From Pirellulales bacterium (GTDB lineage: Bacteria; Planctomycetota; Planctomycetia; Pirellulales; JAEUIK01), in assembly GCA_019694435.1 (NCBI GenBank), contig JAIBBZ010000002.1, forward strand, positions 248,001 through 312,000: a stretch of 64,000 nucleotides of DNA, given 5' to 3'. Both the position numbers and the translations under genes were made by a program. Under the pieces are notes generated by a model. It did no database searches, was not told the DNA's origin, and saw only the letters and a list, made by a program, of their open reading frames with translations. Shown in pieces: positions 19,757 to 30,295 of this stretch; the first letter of the stretch is position 1; every line of letters starts with the position of its first letter.

Positions 19757-21745
19757 ATGTCGAACCAGGCTGCGCAGTTTTCTATCGACGAGATTCTCGG
19801 TGGCGCGGCGGCCGACCTGTACGACGTGCGAACCACCGCCGCTGGTCCGCAAGGCAGCTTGCCGCTCGACGAAAGCATGCTGCGCGATTGGCCCAGCGGC
19901 GATTTGTTTGCCCTGGCGCAGAACGCCGGGATGGGCTGGCCACCGGCCGAGACGATCGGGCCGCCGTTCGTGCTGCTGAGTACGCAAGGAGGGATTCGCG
20001 CGGACGACGGCCGGCCGGTTGCCCTGGGCTATCACACGGGCCACTGGGAGGTCGGTCTGTTGGTGCGGGAAGCGGCCGCCGTGCTCAAGGCGGCAGGCGG
20101 CGTGCCGCATGCGGCATTCGTGTCGGACCCCTGCGACGGGCGCACGCAAGGCACCCCGGGCATGTTCGACAGCCTTCCCTATCGCAACGATGCGGCACAG
20201 GTTTTTCGCCGGCTGGTGCGTTCGCTGCCCACGCGCCGCGGAGTGCTGGGCGTGGCTACCTGTGACAAGGGCCTGCCCGCCATGATGATGGCCTTGGCCG
20301 GCTGTGGCGACTTGCCGAGCGTGTTGGTGCCCGGCGGAGTGACCCTGCCGCCGGCCGCAGGCGAAGACGCCGGCAAGATTCAATCGCTCGGCGCGCGGTT
20401 TGCGCACGGCGAAGTGACCTTGGAAGAGGCGGCCGAGTTGGGCTGCCGGGCCTGCGCATCTCCGGGGGGCGGCTGCCAGTTTCTCGGCACCGCGGCCAGT
20501 AGCCAGGTCGTGGGCGAAGCGCTGGGCCTGACCTTGCCGCACTCGGCGCTGGCTCCCTCGGGTCAGCCGATCTGGCTCGACATGGCGCGGCGCAGTGCCC
20601 GCGCACTGTGGGAGCTCGCGCGGCGCGGCGTGCGTGGCAAAGACGTGCTGAGCGAGGCTTCGCTGCGCAATGCGATGGTCGTGCATGCGGCGATGGGGGG
20701 CTCGACCAATCTGCTCTTGCACATCCCGGCGATTGCGCATGCGGCCGGATTGCGACGGCCCACGGTCGACGACTGGATCGACGTGAATCGCCGCACGCCG
20801 CGGTTTGTCGACGTGTTGCCCAACGGCCCGGTCGGGCATCCGACGGTGCGCGTGTTTCTGGCCGGAGGGGTGCCCGAGGTGATGCTGCACTTGCGCGCCC
20901 TGGGACTGATCGAGCTCGACGCCATGACCGTGGCCGGCCGCACCTGGGGTCAATTGCTCGAATGGTGGGAAAACTCGCCGCGCCGCGCGCGGCTGCGCGA
21001 AGTGCTCCGCCAGCGCGACGGTGTCGATCCGGACGACGTGATCATGTCGCCCGAGGTTGCCCGGGCGCGCGGGCTGACGAGCACCGTGTGTTTCCCGCGC
21101 GGCAATCTCGCGCCGGATGGTTCGGTGATCAAAAGCACGGCGATCGATCCGCGCGTGGTCGATGCCGATGGGGTCTATCGCAAGACGGGTCCGGCGCGCG
21201 TGTTCATCCGCGAAAGCGACGCGATCGCGGCCATCAAGGGGCGCGGGCCGTCGCCGATTCGCCCGGGCGATGTGCTGGTGCTCGCCTGCCGCGGACCTTT
21301 GGGTTCGGGCATGGAGGAGATCTACCAGATCACCTCGGCGCTGAAACACCTGAGCTGGGGACGCGAGGTGGCTGTGGTGACCGATGCCCGGTTCTCGGGC
21401 GTCAGCACCGGCGCATGCATCGGCCACGTGGGGCCCGAGGCCCTGGCCGGAGGGCCGATCGGCCGGTTGCAGGAGGGCGACCTGGTGCAAATCGTCGTGG
21501 ACCGGGTCCGGCTGGAAGGCACGGTCGACTTGATCGGCCACAGGGTCGACGGCCAGATGCGTCAGTTCGGCCCCGACGAAGGATCGCGGGTCTTGGCGGC
21601 GCGCCCGCCACGGGGCGATCTGGCTGCCGACCCGAGGTTGCCGGCCGACACGCGGCTTTGGGCCGCGCTGCAAGCGGCGAGCGGCGGAGTCTGGGGGGGA
21701 TGCGTTTTCGACGTCGATCAGATCGAGCGGCTGCTTCGCCGCTGA
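19757..21745 (+). CDS. yjhG: YjhG/YagF-type dehydratase (IlvD/Edd family)
   Basis: 662 residues from ATG 19757. It follows E. coli YjhG/YagF closely throughout: [40 protein letters not shown] ([12 protein letters not shown] shows one Fe-S Cys), [50 protein letters not shown]. The three Cys expected for the iron-sulfur cluster are present. YjhG and YagF are D-xylonate dehydratases, so the likely reaction is dehydration of a sugar acid such as D-xylonate to a 2-keto-3-deoxy acid. No sugar-acid transporter or aldolase is adjacent. Confidence 0.85.
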   Translation: MSNQAAQFSIDEILGGAAADLYDVRTTAAGPQGSLPLDESMLRDWPSGDLFALAQNAGMGWPPAETIGPPFVLLSTQGGIRADDGRPVALGYHTGHWEVGLLVREAAAVLKAAGGVPHAAFVSDPCDGRTQGTPGMFDSLPYRNDAAQVFRRLVRSLPTRRGVLGVATCDKGLPAMMMALAGCGDLPSVLVPGGVTLPPAAGEDAGKIQSLGARFAHGEVTLEEAAELGCRACASPGGGCQFLGTAASSQVVGEALGLTLPHSALAPSGQPIWLDMARRSARALWELARRGVRGKDVLSEASLRNAMVVHAAMGGSTNLLLHIPAIAHAAGLRRPTVDDWIDVNRRTPRFVDVLPNGPVGHPTVRVFLAGGVPEVMLHLRALGLIELDAMTVAGRTWGQLLEWWENSPRRARLREVLRQRDGVDPDDVIMSPEVARARGLTSTVCFPRGNLAPDGSVIKSTAIDPRVVDADGVYRKTGPARVFIRESDAIAAIKGRGPSPIRPGDVLVLACRGPLGSGMEEIYQITSALKHLSWGREVAVVTDARFSGVSTGACIGHVGPEALAGGPIGRLQEGDLVQIVVDRVRLEGTVDLIGHRVDGQMRQFGPDEGSRVLAARPPRGDLAADPRLPADTRLWAALQAASGGVWGGCVFDVDQIERLLRR

Positions 21746-21939
21746 GTGCCAAATTGGCAGGGTGTGGCAGGGAAACCCGATTCCAGGGCGTGATTTGTCA
21801 GGTGAGCGAGCTTCACCCGATATCAGGGTACTTGTGTAAAGCCTTGTCAGGAGTTGGGTTGTGGCGGCGCGGCTGTTTGGCGCGCCGGTTGCTTACCTCA
21901 ACGCCACACGCCGGTGCGCAAGCGCATCTTTGGCAGCTT

Positions 21940-21958
21940 GGGGGCGCCTGGCGCCCCC
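21940..21958 (+). promoter_or_regulatory. GC-rich inverted repeat in the groES leader
   Basis: GGGGGCGCC-T-GGCGCCCCC is a perfect 9-base inverted repeat about 78 bases upstream of the groES ATG. It could fold in the mRNA leader. The 291-base leader (21746-22036) lacks a CIRCE operator (TTAGCACTC with its inverted mate), so HrcA control through CIRCE is not supported. A short palindrome TGCCAAATTGGCA lies at 21747-21759, just after the dehydratase stop; its role is unknown. Confidence 0.35.
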
Positions 21959-22036
21959 GGTGGCAGACCGCCCGGCTGCCTTCCGTATAGCCCCCGAACT
22001 GTTGTTCCAACTCGATTTCCGCGGAGGTTCGTTCTC

Positions 22037-22369
22037 ATGTCGACTGCAACCAAGGCCAAGGCCAAGCGGGCCGGTGGAATCCGACTTCAGCCGTTGGGCG
22101 ACCGGGTGGTCGTCGAGCGCGAGCAGCGCGAGGAGAAGACGGCCGGCGGGATCGTGCTGCCCGACACGGCGCGCGACAAGCCCGCCCGGGGCGTGGTGGT
22201 CAGCGTCGGCGAAGGTCGGCTGCTCGACGACGGCACGCGTCACGCGCTGCAGGTCAAGGTGGGCGACCGCGTGCTGTTCACTTCGTACGCCGGCGACGAA
22301 TTCAAGATTGGCGACGAGGAGCTGCTGTTGATGCGCGAGGATGACATTCTCGCCGTGATTGAGGATTAG
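22037..22369 (+). CDS. groES: Co-chaperonin GroES
   Basis: 110 residues from ATG 22037 with GGAGG 9 bases upstream. Contains the Cpn10 core RLQPLGDRVVVER, a mobile loop EKTAGGIVLPDTARDKPARG and a C-terminal LLMREDDILAVIED. A basic N-terminal extension (MSTATKAKAKRAGG) makes it slightly longer than the ~95-residue norm. It caps the GroEL folding chamber. It heads a groES-groEL pair with a 139-base spacer. Confidence 0.96.
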   Translation: MSTATKAKAKRAGGIRLQPLGDRVVVEREQREEKTAGGIVLPDTARDKPARGVVVSVGEGRLLDDGTRHALQVKVGDRVLFTSYAGDEFKIGDEELLLMREDDILAVIED

Positions 22370-22430
22370 GCTCGCCGCGATTGAAGAATCGGCTCGCCGC
22401 AACCCAGGAGCCGCGCTCCTCGACGATTGA

Positions 22431-24134
<1,704 letters not shown>

Positions 24135-24200
24135 TCGTCAGGCCATCGGCCGACGATACTCGCCGTGCGCGGTTCGCCGCGTGCAGCGATTCACCAGAGA

Positions 24201-24233
24201 AAAGCCCCCGTCGATCTTCGGCGGGGGCTTTTT
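24201..24233. terminator. Bidirectional rho-independent terminator
   Basis: AAAGCCCCCG pairs perfectly with CGGGGGCTTT around an 11-base loop, followed by TTTTT on the + strand; the reverse complement also ends in a T run. It lies between convergent groEL and the transglutaminase-like gene and can stop transcription from both. Confidence 0.85.
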
Positions 24234-24238
24234 CGTGG

Positions 24239-25213
24239 CTATTTCCCGGCGCCGCTGACGAGTTCGCGGACGAACTTCACCTTGGGCTTGCCGCCCGCGC
24301 CGGTGAGATACTCGGACAAGTAGCGCTGGCTTTCACGGGGACGTTCCGGATCGCGGAAGTTGTCCCCCTTCTGCAAGATGGGGCGATGCTCGGGGATGCC
24401 GCCGAAGGCCGCGGCCCCCGCCGCCTGGCACGGGAACCAGTAACCCGCTCCCTGGTCGTCGACCAGGTAGAACTCCGGGTAACAGTGGCCCGGCACCCAC
24501 ACAGTGCGAGCCGGCACACCGTGCGCCCGGCACAGCGCGATGAACAGCGAACTCATCTCTTCGCAATCGCCTTTGCCGTTGCGCAGCGCGGCCAGCCCTC
24601 CGCGAAAGGGTCCTTCGACATACTCGACCTTTTCGCGGACGTAGTCGTAGAGTGCTCGCACCTGGTCCCAGGCCGTTTCGTGATCGGCCGTAATCTCCTT
24701 GGCCAGCTTCTTGATCTTGGGGTTACGCGCCTCGATGCCGGGGCTGGCACCCAGGAACAGGCCGAAGGTGCGGTCGAGCTTCTCGGGAATCTTGTAGATG
24801 TCGGTTTCATCCGGCGCGACGAGCGCATTCCGGCGGACCTCGACGATCATCAGGGCACGGGCCTCTTCGTTGGCCGGCAATTGCTTGACGGTGACGCACA
24901 TCTGCTTGACGGTGCCCGCCACGACCCGGTAGTCGACCGAGTCGACGAACGATGAGACGTCTTCCTCGACGATCTCGACCGTCTGCTCGGGCCAGTCGGT
25001 CGGCATCGGCGCGGTGCCGATGATGCCTTTGCAGGGTCCACCCTGTGCGGTGATGATCATGCCCAGGCGAAACCGTTGAACTTGTTCTTCGCCCAACTGC
25101 GGGCCGCGTTTTGCGGAGGCTGCCGGTGGGCTGTCGCCGGCGGACTCGTCCGCCGCGAACAGGGGCGACGTCATGAACACGAACAAGGCGAACAACAAAG
25201 CGAGCTGGCGCAT
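24239..25213 (-). CDS. Secreted transglutaminase-like protein
   Basis: 324 residues from the ATG at 25213, which gives a good signal peptide (MRQLALLFALFVFMTSPLFA). The C-terminal half has the transglutaminase-like core: nucleophile Cys in GKGDCEEMSSLF, His in VPGHCYPEFYLV and Asp in the next segment, plus a preceding WDQVRALYDYVREKVEY helix. The N-terminal ~150 residues resemble the beta-rich front domain of such proteins. Likely a periplasmic cysteine peptidase or crosslinking enzyme; the substrate is unknown. It shares the bidirectional terminator with groEL. Confidence 0.8.
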   Translation of the reverse strand: MRQLALLFALFVFMTSPLFAADESAGDSPPAASAKRGPQLGEEQVQRFRLGMIITAQGGPCKGIIGTAPMPTDWPEQTVEIVEEDVSSFVDSVDYRVVAGTVKQMCVTVKQLPANEEARALMIVEVRRNALVAPDETDIYKIPEKLDRTFGLFLGASPGIEARNPKIKKLAKEITADHETAWDQVRALYDYVREKVEYVEGPFRGGLAALRNGKGDCEEMSSLFIALCRAHGVPARTVWVPGHCYPEFYLVDDQGAGYWFPCQAAGAAAFGGIPEHRPILQKGDNFRDPERPRESQRYLSEYLTGAGGKPKVKFVRELVSGAGK

Positions 25214-25282
25214 GGCAGAGTTCCGCGAGGCGCGCATCCATGCGGTGCAGGGTGACCAATGGATACCGTCAAGGTATACAAA

Positions 25283-26155
25283 CTAGTCTAGCTTCGCGTG
25301 GCGCCGCGAAAAGCGGCGAAAGATGCGGCGGGTGGCCCAGAAAATCGCCACGGCCGGCACGGCGAGCGCCGGTATCCACGGCAGCAGGCCGACGAATCCG
25401 ATCAACGCGAGCTCCCCGGTCGAACTCAGCGCCTCGAGCGAACCTTCCCAGGATCGCCGCAACCGGGTGGCCAGGGTTGGCGCCTGGGGCGGTTCGTAAT
25501 CGCGCACCTCCTGGATATGAATCTCGACGGTCGCCAACGAGGTGAGGTCGGTCAGCACTCGCAGCCGCCCCTCGATGCGCTCGATCTCTTCGCGGACCCG
25601 CGACAATTCGCGCTCGATGGCGACGACGTCCTCCAGGTTGCCGGGGCGTTCCTCGAGCAACTTCAGCAAGCGATCTTCTTCCTTCTTCTTGTTCCGGACG
25701 CGCGCTTCCGCGTCGTAGAACTCTTCGCTGACGTCTTCGCTGTTCACGTCCGAGCGCATGAGCTCGCCCAGGCCCGCGGCGGCCGTGCGAAACTCTTCGA
25801 AGCGCTGCACCGGAATCCGGATGCGCCACATACCGGTGCGATTCATGCCCGACGCCCCGCGCAGGCTGCTGTCGGCCACATAGCCTTCGAACTGCTTGAC
25901 CAGGGCGACGACGCGCTCGGGCACGCCGGCGAAGTCCTCGACGATCAACTCGACTTCGGCGTTGTAGATGATCTTGCGGCTGAGGCCGGTGGACGAGGTT
26001 TCGCCCGGAGTCGTCGCACCCGGCGCGCCGGGCAGCGTGTCGGCACTGGCCGGTTGTGCCACGGAGGCTTCGCGGGCAGTGGGCTCGTCGGCCACCCGGG
26101 ACATACAGCCAGGCAACAGGCAAACGATGAGTACACACCACCCGGCGTGTCGCAT
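25283..26155 (-). CDS. DUF4349 lipoprotein
   Basis: 290 residues from the ATG at 26155. The signal peptide ends in a lipobox LLPGC, so the mature protein starts with a lipid-modified Cys. After a low-complexity linker comes DUF4349: KIIYNAEVELIVEDF, a beta-rich part, a long charged coiled coil (~155-215, RNKKKEEDRLLKLLEERP), a second beta segment (LATVEIHIQEV) and a C-terminal membrane helix with a basic tail. Family function is not established; envelope location is clear. It lies 69 bases upstream of the transglutaminase-like gene on the same strand. Confidence 0.8.
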   Translation of the reverse strand: MRHAGWCVLIVCLLPGCMSRVADEPTAREASVAQPASADTLPGAPGATTPGETSSTGLSRKIIYNAEVELIVEDFAGVPERVVALVKQFEGYVADSSLRGASGMNRTGMWRIRIPVQRFEEFRTAAAGLGELMRSDVNSEDVSEEFYDAEARVRNKKKEEDRLLKLLEERPGNLEDVVAIERELSRVREEIERIEGRLRVLTDLTSLATVEIHIQEVRDYEPPQAPTLATRLRRSWEGSLEALSSTGELALIGFVGLLPWIPALAVPAVAIFWATRRIFRRFSRRHAKLD

Positions 26156-26255
26156 GGCGACTCTCCCCCGGAAAAGATGGGCGTGGGGCGTCGAGCGGCG
26201 CCCTACATCGTTAGACGCGCGGAGCGTGCGAAAAATTCCCGCCGCGCGCCGCTGG

Positions 26256-27617
26256 CTAGCGTCCGAGCACGGCCTCGATCGATTCGCCGAGGATCGAGAC
26301 CATGCGATCGATCTGTTCGTCGGTCGTGACGAAACAGGGAGCCAGGTTGTAGACATCGCCGCGGAGGCGCGTGAACAGGCCGCGTTTCTGCGTTTCAGCA
26401 TGCACGCGCGGACCCATCTGCTCGGCAGCCGGGAATTCGGCCTTCGTAGCCTTGTCCTGCACGATTTCCACCGCGCACATCAGCCCCTCGCCGCGGACGT
26501 CGCCCACGTGCGGATGCGTGGTGAGGGTCTGCAGACCGGCGAGCAAACGCCGGCCCAGTTGTCCGGCGCGCTCGATTAACCCTTCGCGCTCGATGATTTC
26601 CAGATTGGCCAAGGCCACCGCGCAGCCGACCGGATGCCCCGAGTAGGTGAACGCGTGCATCCACTTCGACGGTTCGCCCGCGTTGTCGATCGCCTCGGCA
26701 ATCGCGCGATTCACGCCGATGCCCCCCAGCGGGAAATAGCCGCTGGTGATCGCCTTGGCGAAGGTCACGATATCGGGCTCGATGCCCAGGCGCATCAACC
26801 CGAACCGCTGACCGAGCCGGCCGAAGCCGGTGATGATCTCATCGGTGATCAGGAGCACGTCGTACTTGTCGCAGATGGCGCGGATCCGCGGCCAATAGTC
26901 GTCCGGCGCAGGAATCACGCCGCCGGCGCCTTGCACCGGCTCGCCGATAAAGGCGGCCACGGTGTCGGGGCCTTCGGCCAGGATCAGCTCCTCGAGCAGA
27001 TCGGCCGCTTGCTGCCCCGGCGTGCGTGGATCTTGGGCCTTTGCGGCAAAGCGATAGGGGTACGGGCTGGCGATATGCAAGAATCCCGGCACTCGCGGCT
27101 CGAACATCGTCCAGTACGGCGGCATTCCCGTGGCGCTCATCGCCGCCATAGTCACGCCGTGATAGGCCCACATGCGGCTGACGATCTTGTACTTGCCGGG
27201 CTTGCCTTGGGTTTTCCAGTAATAGCGCGCCGTCTTGAAGGCCGATTCGTTGGATTCGGCACCGCCACAGGTGAAAAAGAATTTCTGGATGCCCGGGTAG
27301 CACCACGCGCCCAGTTGCTCGCCCAAGGCAATGGCCGGGCGGTTCGAGCTGCCGGTATAGGCCGAGGCGTAGGCCAACCGCGTCATCTGCTCGGCCGCCG
27401 CGTTGGCCAACTCGCGCCGGCCGTGCCCGACGACGACGTTCCACAGGCCGGCCAGTCCGTCGAGGAATTCCTGGCCCGTGTGGTCGACGATCACCGCGCC
27501 TCGCCCTTCGACCCAGACGTGGGCCGTGGCCTGCGCGGCGCGCGAATGTAGCGCGTGGATGAGGTGTCGCTGGTCGCGATCCAACTCGTTGTTGGCCGCG
27601 GGAGGAAGATTGGTCAC
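26256..27617 (-). CDS. Class III aminotransferase
   Basis: 453 residues from GTG 27617; a TTG at 27647 is an alternative. PLP-dependent fold type I: TCGGAESNESAFKTARYYW, GEPVQGAGGVI, LITDEIITGFGR with the PLP-contacting Asp, and the Schiff-base Lys in TFAKAITSGYFPLGG. The overall pattern is that of omega-amino acid:pyruvate, beta-alanine or putrescine aminotransferases. The exact amino donor cannot be told from sequence. It stands 100 bases upstream of the DUF4349 gene on the same strand. Confidence 0.88.
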   Translation of the reverse strand: MTNLPPAANNELDRDQRHLIHALHSRAAQATAHVWVEGRGAVIVDHTGQEFLDGLAGLWNVVVGHGRRELANAAAEQMTRLAYASAYTGSSNRPAIALGEQLGAWCYPGIQKFFFTCGGAESNESAFKTARYYWKTQGKPGKYKIVSRMWAYHGVTMAAMSATGMPPYWTMFEPRVPGFLHIASPYPYRFAAKAQDPRTPGQQAADLLEELILAEGPDTVAAFIGEPVQGAGGVIPAPDDYWPRIRAICDKYDVLLITDEIITGFGRLGQRFGLMRLGIEPDIVTFAKAITSGYFPLGGIGVNRAIAEAIDNAGEPSKWMHAFTYSGHPVGCAVALANLEIIEREGLIERAGQLGRRLLAGLQTLTTHPHVGDVRGEGLMCAVEIVQDKATKAEFPAAEQMGPRVHAETQKRGLFTRLRGDVYNLAPCFVTTDEQIDRMVSILGESIEAVLGR

Positions 27618-28159
27618 CGGAAGGCCCTGCGGAACCCAAGGTCGCAACCGCCGCGGAAGCTGCGGCGTGCCCTCAGTCTAATGATTTGCATGCGGGGCTG
27701 CGCGCTGCGGCGGGCGAGGTGCTCGCGCAGCGTGCAAAGCTCGCACGCAAAGGCGTTCAGCCCAGCGGCTTACAATCTCCGGGCGCGGCACCGGAGTCTT
27801 CAGCACGACGGCCGAGCAGCAGGTGGGGCCGGGGCCTGGTGTGTGCCGAGTCGTACACGCGTCGCAACGTAGTGCGGCCGACGTGGCGGGGACGAAGCCG
27901 GGTGAACATCGAGCGCATGGTTTTTACCTGCCGCAAGATCGGCCGGTGACGAGGAACTCGCCGCCGTCCACGGAAGCAGGGGCCACAGGGAGGGTCGCAT
28001 CGGGCGGGTGTGCAGGGGGGGGCGCGGTACGCCGGTATGCTGTGCGCTGCAGTGATCAGGATCGGCACTGCCTACGCACAGCAAACCGACGTTGCCGCCA
28101 ACGGCAAGCGCACGGGCACCGGGGGGAGACGCACGCGCGCTATGTGGGGTTTGTTTGGC
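27618..28159. other. Gene-poor interval
   Basis: About 540 bases between the aminotransferase and the Cys-rich lipoprotein. Several short frames cross it on both strands, but none has a ribosome-binding site, signal peptide or recognisable motif. No tRNA-like fold or strong terminator was seen. Confidence 0.5.
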
Positions 28160-28498
28160 TCAACCAGGTCCGGGGCCCGGCGTGACGTACTCCACGCCGC
28201 CGGAGCCTGGACCGCCTTCCATGATCACCGGGCCCGATCCAGGTCCTGGACCGTAACCCGACATCACTGGATCGGCATACGGCATGCCTCCTGTGTAGTT
28301 GGCGCCGTCGCAACACGGATTTTGCGGCATCGCTTGACGACCGCAGCCCGAATCGCACGGCGACGCACACGGATTGCCGCAGGGCGTTGGCATGCAGGGG
28401 TTCTGGCCGCAGCAGCGCGCGAGCCAATTCTTATGATGGCAACCCGCGGTTGTGACCGTCAGGGCTGCTACGATCGTCAGGAAGAACAGCCTTCTCAT
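28160..28498 (-). CDS. Small Cys/Pro/Gly-rich lipoprotein
   Basis: 112 residues from the ATG at 28498, GGGAGAG upstream. A signal peptide (MRRLFFLTIVAALTVTTAGC) ends in a lipobox TAGC. The mature part carries about ten Cys within 45 residues in a CCGQNPC, TPCGNPC, SPCDSGC, NPCC arrangement, then a Gly/Pro-rich tail (GYGPGPGSGP). The Cys spacing suggests metal binding or several disulfides. I know no function; similar short Cys-rich lipoproteins are common in planctomycetes. Confidence 0.65.
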   Translation of the reverse strand: MRRLFFLTIVAALTVTTAGCHHKNWLARCCGQNPCMPTPCGNPCASPCDSGCGRQAMPQNPCCDGANYTGGMPYADPVMSGYGPGPGSGPVIMEGGPGSGGVEYVTPGPGPG

Positions 28499-28769
28499 TG
28501 CTCGTCTCTCCCATACAACGCGACGAATCATGTCGCGAATCACCGGCGTCAGGGAACTCTACCTCACCCCCGATGATGTGCAAACGCAACACGGTGAGTT
28601 TTTGCAACGCCGGTCGCCCGTGGGTGCCGAAATTGCGCGTGATGCACGCGCGGGGTGCACATAGCGACCGCAACGAACGCAGCGGTTGTGACTGAGCACG
28701 CGCCGTGCGGCGACGCTGCCCCCTACAGACCTTACGTTCGACGCAACCAAATTCCTCGGTGCTAACGGC

Positions 28770-29861
28770 ATGAGCACCCGGACCATCGATCTAAATCGCC
28801 TCGGCGATTGGCGCCGGATGCTGCGCGCGGGGGCGGCTGCGCTATTGGTCTGGAGCGCGGGCGTGGCGCCGCTTGCGATCGGCGAGCAACGGGCGCCAAG
28901 CCCGATGGCCGCGCCGGCGCGACTGGCCGCCCTGCCTGACCTGGCGCGCGAGGCCGACTTTCCTGACGCCGAGCTCGATCCGCCGACATTTGCCGCGCCA
29001 GAGCTGGTGCCGCCGCCAGGTTGCCGCGCCACGCTCTGGCTGGTGAACACCCGGGCGAGTTGTTCGAGCGCCGGCGCGCAGCCACTGCATTACTTCGTCG
29101 GCGACGGTCACGGCCATTGGATTCCAGTGGGCCTGGAACAGTTTCGGTCGACCGATCAACCGGGAGTGCCAACGGTTGTGTTTATCCACGGCAATCGCTA
29201 CGACGAGCAGGACGCCTTGATCGTGGGCCAGGCGATGTTCGTGCGGCTGGTGCGCGAACTGGGCAATGGCCGTCCGCTGCGGTTCGTGATCTGGTCGTGG
29301 CCGAGCGAACGGATCTATGGCGCGTTGCGCCGCGACGTTCGCGAAAAGGCCAACCGCGGCGAGGCCGAAGGCTGTGTCGTCGCACAGTTCGTCGGCCAGA
29401 TTCCCGGCGAAGTGCCGGTTTGCCTGTTGGGCCACAGCTACGGGGCCCGTGTAATCGTCACGTGCCTGCACCACCTGGCCCAGGTGGAGTCTCGGGCACC
29501 CACCGCGCCGGCGCCCGCGCGGCGGGCGGTGCTCATGGCCGGCGCGCTGGATTGCGGCTGGATTGCGCCGGGCGGCGCCTATGGAATGGCGCTGTGGGCC
29601 GTCGAGCACGCTGTGGTGATGTACAACCCCAACGACGTGGCCCTGAAGTGGTATCCCTTGCTCTGGGGTCGGGGGGGACCGCCCGCCTTAGGCTATACGG
29701 GTCTTCCGGGCAGCGTCCAAGCCAAGTTTGCCGGGCGCGTCGAGCAACTCGACGTCGAACCGTTCGTGGGCCGGCGTCATCGCTTCGCCGAATACCTGGC
29801 CGCTGACGAGATCTGGGCGACGATCCGGACCGAGGCGATCTTTGCCTCGCCGGCACGCTAG
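28770..29861 (+). CDS. Secreted alpha/beta hydrolase
   Basis: 363 residues from ATG 28770. A hydrophobic segment at ~18-38 serves as signal or anchor. The hydrolase core shows the oxyanion strand VVFIHGNRYDEQDA, the nucleophile elbow LLGHSYGARVI and a late Asp/His (MYNPNDVALKWYP, GRRHRFAEYL). It resembles serine-hydrolase proteins of the DUF900 type, with esterase or lipase as the likeliest activity class. No partner gene is adjacent on this strand. Confidence 0.75.
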   Translation: MSTRTIDLNRLGDWRRMLRAGAAALLVWSAGVAPLAIGEQRAPSPMAAPARLAALPDLAREADFPDAELDPPTFAAPELVPPPGCRATLWLVNTRASCSSAGAQPLHYFVGDGHGHWIPVGLEQFRSTDQPGVPTVVFIHGNRYDEQDALIVGQAMFVRLVRELGNGRPLRFVIWSWPSERIYGALRRDVREKANRGEAEGCVVAQFVGQIPGEVPVCLLGHSYGARVIVTCLHHLAQVESRAPTAPAPARRAVLMAGALDCGWIAPGGAYGMALWAVEHAVVMYNPNDVALKWYPLLWGRGGPPALGYTGLPGSVQAKFAGRVEQLDVEPFVGRRHRFAEYLAADEIWATIRTEAIFASPAR

Positions 29862-29879
29862 CCGCGGATAGAAACAGCA

Positions 29880-29906
29880 GAAGCGGCGCAACCGGGGCGC
29901 CGCTTC
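29880..29906 (+). terminator. Hairpin after the alpha/beta hydrolase gene
   Basis: GAAGCGGCG pairs with CGCCGCTTC over nine perfect base pairs around a 9-base loop, 18 bases after the hydrolase stop. No T run follows, so it may be a terminator of the non-canonical type or an mRNA 3' end stabiliser. Confidence 0.4.
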
Positions 29907-29959
29907 GCGGTAGCGTGAGGATCAACGTCTGTCGCGAAATACTCCGCGCGTCGAGAAAG

Positions 29960-30030
29960 AGAGGCCGGTGGGAGTCGAACCCACTTTGACCGGGTTGCAG
30001 CCGGTTGCCTGGCCGTCTGGCTCCAGCCTC
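29960..30030 (-). tRNA. tRNA-Cys (GCA)
   Basis: On the minus strand the 71-base sequence folds as a full cloverleaf: acceptor GAGGCTG with CGGCCTC (one G-T pair), D stem GCC/GGC, anticodon stem ACCGG/CCGGT with loop CTGCAAC giving anticodon GCA, T stem GTGGG/CCCAC with loop TTCGACT, and discriminator T (U73), the identity base for tRNA-Cys. The 3' CCA is not encoded. Confidence 0.95.
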
Positions 30031-30295
30031 TGAGGTGTCGTGCTTGTCGCGTGTGGCACAGGCCGGGCGACAGAGTTGGATATCGGCCGGCACGGATTTA
30101 AGGCTTGAATCGATTCGTGCCAGCATCTGGCGAACGGCCCGCGAATTTCCACCCCGCTTCTTGCTGTCTCGAGTTTGACGGACCCTGGTGCTCGACCCAG
30201 GTTCCAGGTGGGGGATTTTGCGCGCTGGGGCTTTCGACGCGGGCGAACCGCTCGTCGTACGTTCCCGCCGCCATTGGCTCGGGGAGTAATCCACC

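Noticed and set aside
21746..22036. CIRCE operator expected upstream of groES
   Set aside because: No TTAGCACTC/GAGTGCTAA pair was found in the leader on reading both strands.
27760..27780. TACAAT resembling a -10 box
   Set aside because: No gene begins downstream on that strand within a plausible distance.
27757..28185. Overlapping short frames on both strands in the gene-poor interval
   Set aside because: No ribosome-binding site, signal peptide or family motif; composition looks non-coding.
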